From: Chitinophaga pinensis
Lineage (GTDB): Bacteria > Bacteroidota > Bacteroidia > UKL13-3
Direction: 5' to 3'
DNA: 64,000 nt
Assembly (NCBI GenBank): GCA_945870425.1
Contig: CAMBSD010000011.1
Span: 1-64,000, forward strand
Positions 1-7,526 of this stretch are shown in pieces. Position 1 is the stretch's first letter, and every line of letters begins with the position of its first letter. Position numbers and translations under genes: made by a program. The notes beneath the pieces were generated by a model, which made no database searches, was not told the DNA's origin, and saw nothing but the letters and a program-made list of their open reading frames with translations.

Positions 1-35
1 CCCCCCACTACTCGTATATAAATTCACTGAAAGTT

Positions 36-152
36 TCAATAAACCTTCAAAGGATAATTATTATATAAGATCAACCTAGCCTCCAAATCTGATGTAAAAC
101 CGATATAAATTTTGTCGAATTTTTCTGAGTGTAAAACGTAAATTGTAAACAT
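36..152 (-). pseudogene. GIY-YIG nuclease remnant (N-terminal fragment)
   Basis: A 38-codon minus-strand stretch starting at the ATG at 152 reads MFTIYVLHSEKF..KIYIGFTSDLEARL and then loses similarity and stops. It matches the N-terminus of the intact small GIY-YIG protein at 4553-4795 (YVLH/YGLH, KIYIGFTSDLEAR). The rest of the domain, including the later conserved Arg and Glu, is missing, so it should be inactive. The open frame continues upstream of 152, but that part is AT-rich and unlike the family. It is one of three related copies in the first 5 kb. Confidence 0.7.
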
Positions 153-276
153 ATTAAATTCTTTCACTTTTTTCAGGTAAGTGTATGACACTATCATTAC
201 CAAAACACAATCGTTCCAAAAAATATTGTTAAAAACAATAATTAATTTTTTTTTATATTGCATAGTTAAAAAAATT

Positions 277-2214
277 ATGAAAAAAATATTTACTATATTC
301 AATCTATTGATTTTAGTTACAAGCAATTTTGCTCAAAATATTGGTATTGGTACAAATACACCAGCGGATAAACTTCATATAGAGGGTTCTTCGAATTCAA
401 TTAGAATTGATGGTCTTTCAAATACAGGAACATACAGTTTAACTAGAGTGCCCATCAAAGCAGTTTTTTTTGACATAAACGGATCTCTAGTAAAAGGTGG
501 TAACGGTTCACCATTAGTCGATGCTTGGTACAGTATAGGTAACAGTGGTACTTCAGGTGGTTCAAATTTTATTGGTACCTTAGATGCCCAACCTTTTGTT
601 ATTAAAACCAATGGTTCTGCGGCATCTAATGAAAGAATGCGATTTTTAGCAACAGGACAAGCAGTATACAATTCCATAACTCCATTTACTACAGATGTTT
701 TCTCAGTATATGGAACAGGTTATGCTGGCGCTACAAGTTCTCTCGGCAATTCTGCAATCAACGGTTATGTAGGAGCAAATGGTATTGGGGTATATGGAGA
801 AAGCAACAGCGCTGCTGCCAATAATGGTATTGCAGTATATGGGAATTTACTTGGAAATTCTACTGATGCTTCGTCAACAAGTTATGGTATATTAGGCCGA
901 AATACGACAGTCCCAGCTAGCACAGGTATGTCCATTGGTATTGGAAGTTTGGTTACCGCGACTTCTGGGGATGCACGTGGTTTAAATGCCGCTACTGCTT
1001 CTGCAGCAGGCGTAGGAGTTGCAGGTTATAATAACGCTACAACAGGAAACAATGCTTTCGGTGTTTTTGGTCTAACAGCTTCCAATTCAGGCGTGGGTAT
1101 ATTTGGTGTTAATAATGCCGCAGCGTTAGGAACAAATACTGGCGTTGGGATTTTTGGTAAGACTAATGGAACGCTTTCTACTGGTTTTTCTATAGGAGTT
1201 AGGGGCATGTCTGACGCAGCTACTGGCAATGGGTACGCTTTTTATGGTCAAGCCTCTTCTTCTTCTGCAATTGGCGGTATTGCTTTTGTTACAAGTTCAG
1301 GTGCCGGTTGGCAAGGACAAAATTCTGGTACTGGGGATGGGGTGCGCGGTCTTAATACAAGCACTAATTCTGGTTCGGCTGGTTCAGGTGTATATGGTCA
1401 AACAAATGCTCTTACATCACAAGGCGGAGAATTTATGAACTTTAACACTTATGGAACGGGATTATTGGCTGTAGGAAATAATGTAAGTGGCTTGTACCAT
1501 TCTGCAGGCAGCGGAGTTGCTGCAACTGGAAAACAATTTGGCGTGGTTGGTTTCGCTACAACGATATTTAATACAAACGGACTTAATGTTATAGGCGCGA
1601 ACGCTACAAATGCTAGTGCTGGCGGCTATTTTGAAGTGCAAAGTGCTGCTGGTGCGGCCCAATCTTGGTCATATGTAGGTGTGCGCGATAATACCAATGC
1701 TTTGCGTAAAATTATTGGCAATGGTACGGTAAATACAATTGTTAAAGACGTAAAAGGTGAATATATAGCTTTGTCTTGCCCCGAAGCACCTGAAAATCTT
1801 TTCGAAGATTATGGACAAGGAAAACTAGTAAATGGCATAGCACATATTACTATAGATCCTAATTTTGCTAAAAATATTACAGTAAATGAAATCCATCCCT
1901 TGCGCGTATTTGTTCAATTGGAAGGCGATTGCAAAGGTGTTTATGTTAGCAACAAAACACAAAATGGTTTTGATGTAATTGAACTAGCGGGTGGTAGCTC
2001 AAATACTTCATTCTCTTGGAATATTGTGGCCAACCGTGCCGATGAGTTATTATCGGACGGTACTGTTGCCAAGTATACATCTGAACGTTTTGCTCCAGCT
2101 CCTGGTCCTATTAAGAAAGAAAATATAAAGAAAAGAGATGCTGTCATTCAGCAACCATTAAATGATCATTCCTCTGTAAGTTTACCAATGCCAACAAAAG
2201 ATATTGAAAAGTAA
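277..2214 (+). CDS. secreted repeat protein with GVYG-type repeats (tail-fibre-like surface protein)
   Basis: About 645 residues from the ATG at 277, chosen over an upstream in-frame ATG because MKKIFTIFNLLILVTSNFAQ is a clean signal peptide. After cleavage comes NIGIGTNTPADKLHIEG, the GIGTxxPxxKL motif found at the start of many Bacteroidota and phage fibre-like proteins. The middle is about a dozen degenerate beta repeats of the form G(I/V)GVYG, GVFG, GVRG, rich in Gly, Ala, Ser and Thr, suggesting a beta-helix. The last 150 residues (VKGEYIALSCPEAPENLFEDYG...) form a different, probably globular domain. No type IX sorting domain is seen. It is followed by the S74-chaperone gene, a common pairing for such fibres. 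The exact function is not recognisable. Confidence 0.85.
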   Translation: MKKIFTIFNLLILVTSNFAQNIGIGTNTPADKLHIEGSSNSIRIDGLSNTGTYSLTRVPIKAVFFDINGSLVKGGNGSPLVDAWYSIGNSGTSGGSNFIGTLDAQPFVIKTNGSAASNERMRFLATGQAVYNSITPFTTDVFSVYGTGYAGATSSLGNSAINGYVGANGIGVYGESNSAAANNGIAVYGNLLGNSTDASSTSYGILGRNTTVPASTGMSIGIGSLVTATSGDARGLNAATASAAGVGVAGYNNATTGNNAFGVFGLTASNSGVGIFGVNNAAALGTNTGVGIFGKTNGTLSTGFSIGVRGMSDAATGNGYAFYGQASSSSAIGGIAFVTSSGAGWQGQNSGTGDGVRGLNTSTNSGSAGSGVYGQTNALTSQGGEFMNFNTYGTGLLAVGNNVSGLYHSAGSGVAATGKQFGVVGFATTIFNTNGLNVIGANATNASAGGYFEVQSAAGAAQSWSYVGVRDNTNALRKIIGNGTVNTIVKDVKGEYIALSCPEAPENLFEDYGQGKLVNGIAHITIDPNFAKNITVNEIHPLRVFVQLEGDCKGVYVSNKTQNGFDVIELAGGSSNTSFSWNIVANRADELLSDGTVAKYTSERFAPAPGPIKKENIKKRDAVIQQPLNDHSSVSLPMPTKDIEK

Positions 2215-2250
2215 TATAGCTTTTAACCTATTAAGAGTACTTAAATAAAA

Positions 2251-2868
2251 ATGCAGAGGTATTGTCTTAATCAAAATACAACAGGACTCAATAATACAAC
2301 CAATGGCGCATATTCACTTTCATCCTATATAACGGGAAGTTTTAATATAGCAATTAGTTGGTCCCTTGTTGGAAATACTAATGGTATTGGCAATACAGCT
2401 AGTGGTTTTTATGTCCTTTTAAATAATTCTACCGGAAGTTATAATACAAGTCTTGGAACTGGAGCAGACATGAATGCAGGAATATTTAGCAACACAATAT
2501 TAATTGAATACCATTCAAGGGGTAAAGCAAGGAATCAAGTGCGCGTTGGCAGCAATAGCATTACAAGCATTGGCGGTCAGGTGGGATGGAACACCTTGTC
2601 AGACGGCAGATTTAAAGAAAATATAAAAGACGAAGATTACAAAGCATCTTCTTCTAATACTTTTATTGGTTTTATAGCACAAGAAGTTGAAGCAGCAGCA
2701 AATAAAAGATCATACCAATTCATTGGTGTTCACAGACAAAAAAACGAAGATAATACATATAGCTTGCGCAATGCTGAATTTACGGTTCCTTTGGTAAAAG
2801 TAGTGCAAGGGCTTTCAAACGAAAACACACAGTTAAAGGCTGATGTAGCTGCCCTAAAAAACAAATAG
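2251..2868 (+). CDS. S74 (endosialidase-type) intramolecular chaperone domain protein, N-terminally short, frameshifted near the end
   Basis: 205 residues. Residues 10-75 hold head-like repeats (TGLNNTTNGAYSL, GNTNGIGNTASG, NNSTGSYNTSLGTGAD). SDGRFKENI at 117-125 is the conserved SDxRxKxNI self-cleavage motif of Peptidase_S74 chaperones, followed by GFIAQEVE and a C-terminal coiled coil (LSNENTQLKADVAALKNK). These chaperones trimerise fibre proteins and then cut themselves off. There is no signal peptide, and an in-frame stop lies just upstream of the ATG, so the N-terminus is missing compared with typical relatives. The stop at 2866-2868 interrupts the coiled coil; the -1 frame continues it as QIEELRKLIKTKK to 2903, two bases before the next gene. 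See the finding on the slippery heptamer. Confidence 0.8.
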   Translation: MQRYCLNQNTTGLNNTTNGAYSLSSYITGSFNIAISWSLVGNTNGIGNTASGFYVLLNNSTGSYNTSLGTGADMNAGIFSNTILIEYHSRGKARNQVRVGSNSITSIGGQVGWNTLSDGRFKENIKDEDYKASSSNTFIGFIAQEVEAAANKRSYQFIGVHRQKNEDNTYSLRNAEFTVPLVKVVQGLSNENTQLKADVAALKNK

Positions 2869-2904
2869 AAGAATTAAGGAAACTAATTAAAACCAAAAAA
2901 TAAT

Positions 2905-4161
2905 ATGAAATCAATTTTGCAAATCTTACTAAGCCTTTTCGTTTTTGAAATGGCTAATGCCCAATTGTATATCAATACTGACATGGTTATTCAAAATGGA
3001 GAAACCCTGTACGCTGATGATACCATAAAATTTGGTAATACTGCAAATGTGTTAAGTTATGGAACTTTACAAAGTAGCAAAGGCATCCAAACCAATCAAT
3101 CCGCTATAAATACTGGAAAAACTGGCTATATTGTTAGTCCGGTTCAGTCAGGTGTCAATACTTCTTTTGATTTAGGAACAAGCTCCAGCAACAATCGAAT
3201 TTCTATTCATCATACATCGGCAAGTACGGTTGACTATCAATTGGCAGTAAGGGATAGTGTATATGAAAACCCTGCTACAAATAATTTAGCAATTACTGGG
3301 CATAGTATCAACAAAACTTGGATCGTTCACCCACTCAGCAATTCTAGCAATACCAATATTGACCTGCAATGGGCGGTTGCAAATGAGCAAAGTGGTTTCA
3401 ATCGTAACAATTGCGGATTGGCCCAATGGCAATCAGGAGTAAGCAATACATGGAGCTTTTCAAATAACACATCTGCTTCAAATAATACTGGACTCCTATT
3501 TTCAAAATCAAGCAATATGGGCAATTTAAATGCTGGAATTTACTATTACAATGTGGGTGATAATACAAACCCTTATTCTTTGCAAGCCACCCTCAATTTA
3601 ATCGTCTTTCTTGAAGGCTTATATCAAGGAAATGGCGCGATGACAGCAGCTCCATTTAATGCAGATGGAACTAGCCCTGCCACTATTGCAGATACAATAA
3701 CTGTTGACTTACATGAACAAAGTGGTGCAAATAATTTGGCCTATTCAATAACTGGCACTTTGAATACAAATGGAACAGCGGTAATCAATTTTCCTGCAGC
3801 TGTAAATTCGAATAGCTATTATATTGCAGTAAGGCATCGCAATTCCATAGAAACATGGAGTGCTGCACCAGTAATATTTAGTAGTTCTGGAACTTCATAT
3901 AACTTTAGTTCTGCACTTTCTCAAGCGTATGGTGACAATTTAAAGGATGATGGAAATGGGTTATTTATTATTTATAGTGGAGATATTAATCAAGATGGCT
4001 CTATTGATTTTAATGATTATCCTGTTTTGGATATAAGCAGTAACAATGGCGACTTGGGTTATTTAACCTATGACTTAAATGGAGATGCATCTATAGATTT
4101 TAACGATTATCCTATCTTAGATATTAATAGTAATAATGGGGTAATTTCTATAAGACCTTAA
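2905..4161 (+). CDS. secreted protein with C-terminal dockerin-like calcium loops
   Basis: 418 residues with a signal peptide (MKSILQILLSLFVFEMANAQ). The body is Asn/Ser/Thr-rich, probably beta, with no family I recognise. The C-terminus has two near-identical EF-hand-like loops, GDINQDGSIDFNDYPVLD and YDLNGDASIDFNDYPILD, each with Asp/Asn at the usual calcium-binding positions and each followed by (S)NNG, like a type I dockerin pair. It starts two bases after the extended -1 frame of the S74 gene, so the two are probably co-transcribed, and it is followed by a strong hairpin terminator. A matrix or adhesion role is likely, but the substrate or partner is unknown. Confidence 0.8.
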   Translation: MKSILQILLSLFVFEMANAQLYINTDMVIQNGETLYADDTIKFGNTANVLSYGTLQSSKGIQTNQSAINTGKTGYIVSPVQSGVNTSFDLGTSSSNNRISIHHTSASTVDYQLAVRDSVYENPATNNLAITGHSINKTWIVHPLSNSSNTNIDLQWAVANEQSGFNRNNCGLAQWQSGVSNTWSFSNNTSASNNTGLLFSKSSNMGNLNAGIYYYNVGDNTNPYSLQATLNLIVFLEGLYQGNGAMTAAPFNADGTSPATIADTITVDLHEQSGANNLAYSITGTLNTNGTAVINFPAAVNSNSYYIAVRHRNSIETWSAAPVIFSSSGTSYNFSSALSQAYGDNLKDDGNGLFIIYSGDINQDGSIDFNDYPVLDISSNNGDLGYLTYDLNGDASIDFNDYPILDINSNNGVISIRP

Positions 4162-4189
4162 TAAATCTTTTGGCAAATTAATTAGTTCG

Positions 4190-4226
4190 GAATAAGGGCT
4201 CGGTTGTGCAAATCGAGCCCTTATTC
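4190..4226 (+). terminator. hairpin terminator after the surface-protein cluster
   Basis: A perfect 13-bp stem, GAATAAGGGCTCG at 4190-4202 pairing with CGAGCCCTTATTC at 4214-4226, with an 11-nt loop, 28 bases after the stop codon of the dockerin-like gene. The T-rich tract after it is weak (ATTTAAAAT). It probably ends the 277-4161 transcription unit. Confidence 0.7.
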
Positions 4227-4271
4227 ATTTAAAATATTAGTTTTCATTCAAGGGGTAAAATTTATCACAGA

Positions 4272-4394
4272 CTATATAGTCAAAGACATGGTGAAAAACA
4301 AATTGTGTAAGAATAACCTAGACACTAAATCCGAAGTAAAGCCTATATAAATCTTGTTGTGTTTTTCTGAATGTAAGCCGTAAACGATGAACAT
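4272..4394 (-). pseudogene. GIY-YIG nuclease remnant (second copy, 40 codons)
   Basis: From the ATG at 4394 the minus strand reads MFIVYGLHSEKHNKIYIGFTSDL, identical to the intact gene at 4553-4795 for 23 residues. It then runs into unrelated sequence (VSRLFLHN...) and a stop at 4272. It is the truncated end of the tandem duplication that repeats 4726-4889 at 4325-4488. Without the rest of the domain it should be inactive. Confidence 0.8.
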
Positions 4395-4488
4395 ATTAAA
4401 TTCTATTTTGACACACTTGGCACAGTTTAACGAAAAAAGGTTTTCAGAAAACTCTGAAAACCCTTGATTTTATTGGTTGCGGAGGCAG
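4325..4488. repeat. direct repeat, left copy of a 164-bp duplication (other copy 4726-4889)
   Basis: By eye, 4325-4488 repeats 4726-4889 at a fixed offset of 401 bases with two differences. The unit holds, in minus-strand order, the 3' end of tRNA-fMet, its terminator hairpin, and the start of the GIY-YIG gene. Similarity continues beyond 4488 into a broken tRNA, where it is interrupted by palindromes. Confidence 0.9.
4433..4462 (-). terminator. duplicated tRNA terminator (downstream copy)
   Basis: Same hairpin as at 4834-4863: GGTTTTCAG at 4439-4447 pairs with CTGAAAACC at 4454-4462. Read on the minus strand it is followed by six T residues. It follows a broken tRNA copy and is a relic of the tandem duplication, although it may still end minus-strand transcripts. 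Confidence 0.7.
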
Positions 4489-4554
4489 TTCCGATAATTA
4501 TCGGAAGAACCTACGTCCGTTAGCTAACGGATATGAGCCCAACGAGCTACCACT
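4474..4554 (-). pseudogene. broken tRNA-fMet copy 1, with two palindromes
   Basis: Aligns with the intact initiator tRNA at 4875-4949. TGGTTGCGGAGGCAG (3' acceptor strand and CCA), GAACCTACG and TATGAGCCCAACGAGCTACCACT are kept. Five bases of the T arm are replaced by the perfect palindrome TTCCGATAATTATCGGAA (4489-4506). Ten bases covering the variable loop and the 3' side of the anticodon stem are replaced by TCCGTTAGCTAACGGA (4516-4531). The 5' acceptor strand is missing. It cannot fold as a tRNA. Its last bases supply the stop codon of the neighbouring GIY-YIG gene. Confidence 0.8.
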
Positions 4555-4795
4555 AATCAATTAAACTTCTTATAAACGCTCTTCCATTCGAACTCTTTAG
4601 TTCTTTCTCTCGTTTCATTGCACTTGCTTTATCTAAAAACTCTTCGGTATAAATAACCTTCCAAGGTCTGTACTTTATTGTGTATCCTTTGGTTGAAAGA
4701 TGATTATGTGAGTTCATTCGTGCCTCTAAATCCGAAGTAAAGCCTATGTATATCTTGTTGTGTTTTTCTGAATGTAAGCCGTAAACGATGAACAT
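4553..4795 (-). CDS. small GIY-YIG nuclease-superfamily protein
   Basis: 80 residues, the usual length of stand-alone GIY-YIG proteins of the UvrC-N/YhbQ type that are abundant in Bacteroidota. The core motifs are VYGLHSEKHNKIYIG (the GIY...YIG pair, with Tyr at 5 and YIG near 16-18), then R26 (DLEARM), H30 (NSHN), KYRPWKVIYTEEF and E64 in the REKELK helix. The family cuts DNA with one metal ion, but the in vivo role of these small members is unclear. It lies downstream of tRNA-fMet and its terminator on the same strand. The TAG stop is made from bases of a broken tRNA copy, so the C-terminus was probably reset by the duplication. Confidence 0.85.
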   Translation of the reverse strand: MFIVYGLHSEKHNKIYIGFTSDLEARMNSHNHLSTKGYTIKYRPWKVIYTEEFLDKASAMKREKELKSSNGRAFIRSLID

Positions 4796-4833
4796 ATTAA
4801 ATTCTATTTTGACACACTTGGCACAGTTTAACG

Positions 4834-4863
4834 AAAAAAGGTTTTCAGAAAACTCTGAAAACC
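4834..4863 (-). terminator. intrinsic terminator of tRNA-fMet
   Basis: GGTTTTCAG (4840-4848) and CTGAAAACC (4855-4863) form a perfect 9-bp stem with a 6-nt loop. On the minus strand the hairpin is followed directly by six T residues (4834-4839), the layout of a rho-independent terminator. It lies 11 bases past the CCA end of the tRNA. Confidence 0.85.
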
Positions 4864-4874
4864 CTTGATTTTAT

Positions 4875-4938
<64 letters not shown>

Positions 4939-4949
<11 letters not shown>

Positions 4950-5026
4950 ATATACCTTTTATGTTCTTACGAACTATTAATCTTTTTTTTTTCGAACCTA
5001 CGTCCGTTAGCTAACGGATATGAGCC
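4939..5026. repeat. direct repeat of the tRNA 5' flank (second copy 5049-5136)
   Basis: About 88 bases repeat at an offset of 110 with two differences by eye. They span the end of the tRNA 5' acceptor strand, its upstream flank (ATATACCTTTTATGTTCTTAC), a T run, and the start of the next broken tRNA copy with its palindrome. This shows a stepwise tandem amplification of the tRNA locus. Confidence 0.85.
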
Positions 5027-5059
5027 CAACGATTCGTTAGCCAACGAATCCACTCCGCG
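4992..5059 (-). pseudogene. broken tRNA-fMet copy 2, with two palindromes
   Basis: TCGAACCTACG, TATGAGCCCAACGA and CCACTCCGCG match the intact tRNA. The same ten bases as in copy 1 are replaced by TCCGTTAGCTAACGGA (5003-5018). The D arm (13 bases) is replaced by the near-palindrome ATTCGTTAGCCAACGAAT (5032-5049). The 3' acceptor strand and CCA are missing. It is not functional as a tRNA. Confidence 0.8.
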
Positions 5060-5101
5060 ATATACCTTTTATGTTCTTACGAACTATTAATCTTTTTTTT
5101 C

Positions 5102-5136
5102 TCGAACCTACGTCCGTTAGCTAACGGATATAAGCC
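5102..5136 (-). pseudogene. broken tRNA-fMet copy 3 (short fragment)
   Basis: TCGAACCTACG is followed by the palindrome TCCGTTAGCTAACGGA (5113-5128) and TATAAGCC. These are the same junctions as in copies 1 and 2, then similarity ends in a T run. Only the T arm and part of the anticodon arm remain. Confidence 0.75.
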
Positions 5137-5244
5137 TTTTTTTATTACCCTTCAACACTGCAATTTTTCTTTCGTTTGAAAACTTTCACTTGCTGAATAA
5201 ATGAAGGATAATTCCTTTTTTATAGGAGTGCAAATATAATGTTG

Positions 5245-5265
5245 TTTATTTGCTGTGCAAATAAA
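5245..5265. promoter_or_regulatory. perfect palindrome in the era leader
   Basis: TTTATTTGC (5245-5253), TGT, GCAAATAAA (5257-5265) form a perfect 9-bp inverted repeat ending 12 bases before the era start codon. It could be an operator, a promoter-overlapping element or an mRNA hairpin. The sequence alone does not decide which. Confidence 0.45.
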
Positions 5266-5277
5266 TATTCAATATAA

Positions 5278-6162
5278 ATGGGTTTTAAATCGGGTTTTGT
5301 AAGTATTATAGGTAAGCCAAACGTTGGTAAAAGCACCTTGTTGAACGCCATCATTGGTGAAAAATTATCCATAATTACACCGAAGGTGCAAACCACGAGA
5401 CACAGAATAATGGGTATCTTAAACAATCCAGACTATCAAATTGTGTTTAGCGATACCCCGGGAATCATTCAACCTCACTACAAATTGCAAGGAAGCATGA
5501 TGAAATTTGTAAACGAAAGTTTGCAAGATGCAGACTTGGTTTTATTTGTTTGTGATTTTGACAGAGGAAGCGAAGAACCTGAAATCATCGAAAGACTTAA
5601 ACTTATTAAAACCCCAATGATTTGTTTGATAAATAAAATTGATGAAAGTGGCCAAGATGCGGTTACAGAGAAAATAAATTTTTGGCGTCAACAAGCCAAC
5701 TTCAAAGAAGTTATTCCTATTTCAGCTTCAAACAAGTTTAACATTGACATCCTTTTAAACAATATCAAAGAATATCTTCAAGAAGGTGCGCCTTACTTTG
5801 AAATGGACCAAATGACTGATAAGTCAGAACGTTTCATTGCATCTGAAATAATCCGTGAAAAGATAATGCTTCGCTATAAAGAAGAGATTCCATATTCAGT
5901 TGAGGTTGAAATTGAAAGTTTTAAAGACGAAGAAAAAATCATCCGTATTTCAGCAGTAATCTATGTGTTGCGAGATTCTCAAAAGCAAATCCTAATCGGA
6001 CGAGGTGGAATAGCCATTAAGAATGTGGGTGTTGCTGCTAGAAGAGACATGGAAAAATTCTTTGGAAAACACGTGTTTCTGCAAACCTTTGTAAAAGTTA
6101 AAGAAGGATGGCGCGATAATGACAACATGCTAAGACAATTCGGTTATGAAACCGATAAATAA
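5278..6162 (+). CDS. era: GTPase Era
   Basis: 294 residues, normal length. It is a Ras-like GTPase with a C-terminal KH domain that binds the 3' end of 16S rRNA and helps mature the 30S subunit. Visible motifs are G1 GKPNVGKS (12-19), T40 in switch I, G3 DTPG (59-62), G4 NKID (119-122), G5 SAS (149-151), and the KH motif with GRGGIAIKNVG (241-251). The ATG at 5278 gives the usual MGFKSGFVSIIGKPNVGKST start. It ends two bases before convergent murF. Confidence 0.97.
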   Translation: MGFKSGFVSIIGKPNVGKSTLLNAIIGEKLSIITPKVQTTRHRIMGILNNPDYQIVFSDTPGIIQPHYKLQGSMMKFVNESLQDADLVLFVCDFDRGSEEPEIIERLKLIKTPMICLINKIDESGQDAVTEKINFWRQQANFKEVIPISASNKFNIDILLNNIKEYLQEGAPYFEMDQMTDKSERFIASEIIREKIMLRYKEEIPYSVEVEIESFKDEEKIIRISAVIYVLRDSQKQILIGRGGIAIKNVGVAARRDMEKFFGKHVFLQTFVKVKEGWRDNDNMLRQFGYETDK

Positions 6163-6164
6163 GC

Positions 6165-7460
6165 TTACAAAACTTCTAATAAGGTTTCTAATTTCATTCC
6201 TCTAGACCCTTTGATAAAAACAAAACTATCTTTTAGAGGATTTTTTGTAAAGTAGTCTATCGCTTCTTGGGTTGTTTCAAAACATAAATAGGTGCTGGTA
6301 TTGTATTTCTTAAACTCAGATCCCACCAGCATTACATTTTCTAGTTTCAATTGTTGGCATAAACGTATAATGTTTTTGTGCTCTTCTTCAGCATAAGTGC
6401 CCAATTCAAACATATCACCTAGTACAAAAACCTTATTGGAATTAGACATCAAAGCGGTGTTTTTCAAAGCCAATTCCATACTGCTCGGATTCGCATTGTA
6501 TGCATCCATGTATATAGTATTCTTGTCTGTTTTAACAATTTGTGATCGGCTGTTTTTGGGATGATACTTTTCAACACCTCTTTTTATCTCTTCCTCTGTC
6601 ATTCCAAAATACAATCCTAATGCCACTGCAGCCATGATATTATCAAAATTATAATCTCCACTCAAATGAGAAGTTATTTTAGATGATTGGTGAATGTTGA
6701 ATTCAATATTGGGTTGCAATTGTGAGGCAAGGGCTGGATAGTCAGCAGATATTTCTTTACCCTCAAAATTGCCTGCATAGGTTTTCTTATTTTCTAATCT
6801 CGAGGCCATTCGAAGCAGCCATTCATCATGGGCATTAACAAAGGCCAAACCCTTATTTTTTAGCAAATAGTAGTACAACTCGCTGTTTGATTTTGCCACC
6901 CCCTCAATGCTTCCAAAACCCTCCAAATGGTCTTTTCCATTATTGGTAATTAAACCAAAATTAGGTTCCGCTATTTCACATAAAAAAGCATTTTCTCCTA
7001 CATGATTTGCACCCATTTCAATAACCGCCATTTCGTGTTCAAGTTTTATCATCAAAAGTGTTAAAGGCAAGCCAATATGGTTGTTGAAATTACCAGGTGT
7101 GCTCAGGGTTACAAACTTTTCTGCTAATACTGAATGCATCAATTCCTTGGTGGTGGTCTTTCCGTTTGAACCTACTATGGCAATCACAGGTATTTGTAGT
7201 TGTTGACGATGATACCGCGCAAGATTTTGTAAGAACATTAATACATCATCAACCAAAATAAATTTATCCGACTTTTTATATGCTGCCTCATCAATGACAA
7301 CATAGGCAGCACCCTGTTCTATGGCTTGCTCTGCAAAAGTGTTCGCATTAAACCTCTCACCCTTTAAAGCAAAAAACAATGAGTCTTTCTCAATTTTTCT
7401 TGTATCAGTAGATATAATTGGGTGTTGAAGAAATATCTTATAAAATTGTTCTATAGTCAT
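6165..7460 (-). CDS. murF: UDP-N-acetylmuramoyl-tripeptide--D-alanyl-D-alanine ligase
   Basis: 431 residues. It adds D-Ala-D-Ala to the UDP-MurNAc tripeptide in cytoplasmic peptidoglycan precursor synthesis. It has the Mur ligase layout: an N-terminal uridine-binding part (STDTRKIEKDSLFFALKGERFNAN), the ATP loop GSNGKTTTKE (97-106), NFNNHIGLPLTLL, the EMGANHVGE motif near 148-156 typical of MurF, and a C-terminal domain with DAYNANPSSM and LGDMFELG. It sits apart from the usual mur-fts cluster, as often happens in Bacteroidota. It is divergent from the VCBS-repeat gene, with 66 bases between the starts, so the two promoters share that gap. Confidence 0.96.
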   Translation of the reverse strand: MTIEQFYKIFLQHPIISTDTRKIEKDSLFFALKGERFNANTFAEQAIEQGAAYVVIDEAAYKKSDKFILVDDVLMFLQNLARYHRQQLQIPVIAIVGSNGKTTTKELMHSVLAEKFVTLSTPGNFNNHIGLPLTLLMIKLEHEMAVIEMGANHVGENAFLCEIAEPNFGLITNNGKDHLEGFGSIEGVAKSNSELYYYLLKNKGLAFVNAHDEWLLRMASRLENKKTYAGNFEGKEISADYPALASQLQPNIEFNIHQSSKITSHLSGDYNFDNIMAAVALGLYFGMTEEEIKRGVEKYHPKNSRSQIVKTDKNTIYMDAYNANPSSMELALKNTALMSNSNKVFVLGDMFELGTYAEEEHKNIIRLCQQLKLENVMLVGSEFKKYNTSTYLCFETTQEAIDYFTKNPLKDSFVFIKGSRGMKLETLLEVL

Positions 7461-7526
7461 TTAAGAATTTATTATGAGTGCAAATGTTTTGTTTTACCTA
7501 TTTTTACCAAGCAAATAAATCATTTT

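Noticed and set aside
153-326. N-terminal extension of the GIY-YIG remnant at the window start
   Set aside because: AT-rich sequence antisense to the start of the first surface-protein gene, with no similarity to the family; the ATG at 152 matches the intact copy.
277-2868. Prophage tail-fibre region
   Set aside because: The fibre-like and S74 domains occur in phages, but there are no capsid, terminase, portal or integrase genes near, and the first protein has a signal peptide, so they are more likely cell-surface proteins.
6061-6080. CACGTG in era as another parS
   Set aside because: Flanking bases (GGAAAACACGTGTTTCTG) do not match the parS half-sites. The CACGTG words at about 976 and 35448 fail for the same reason.
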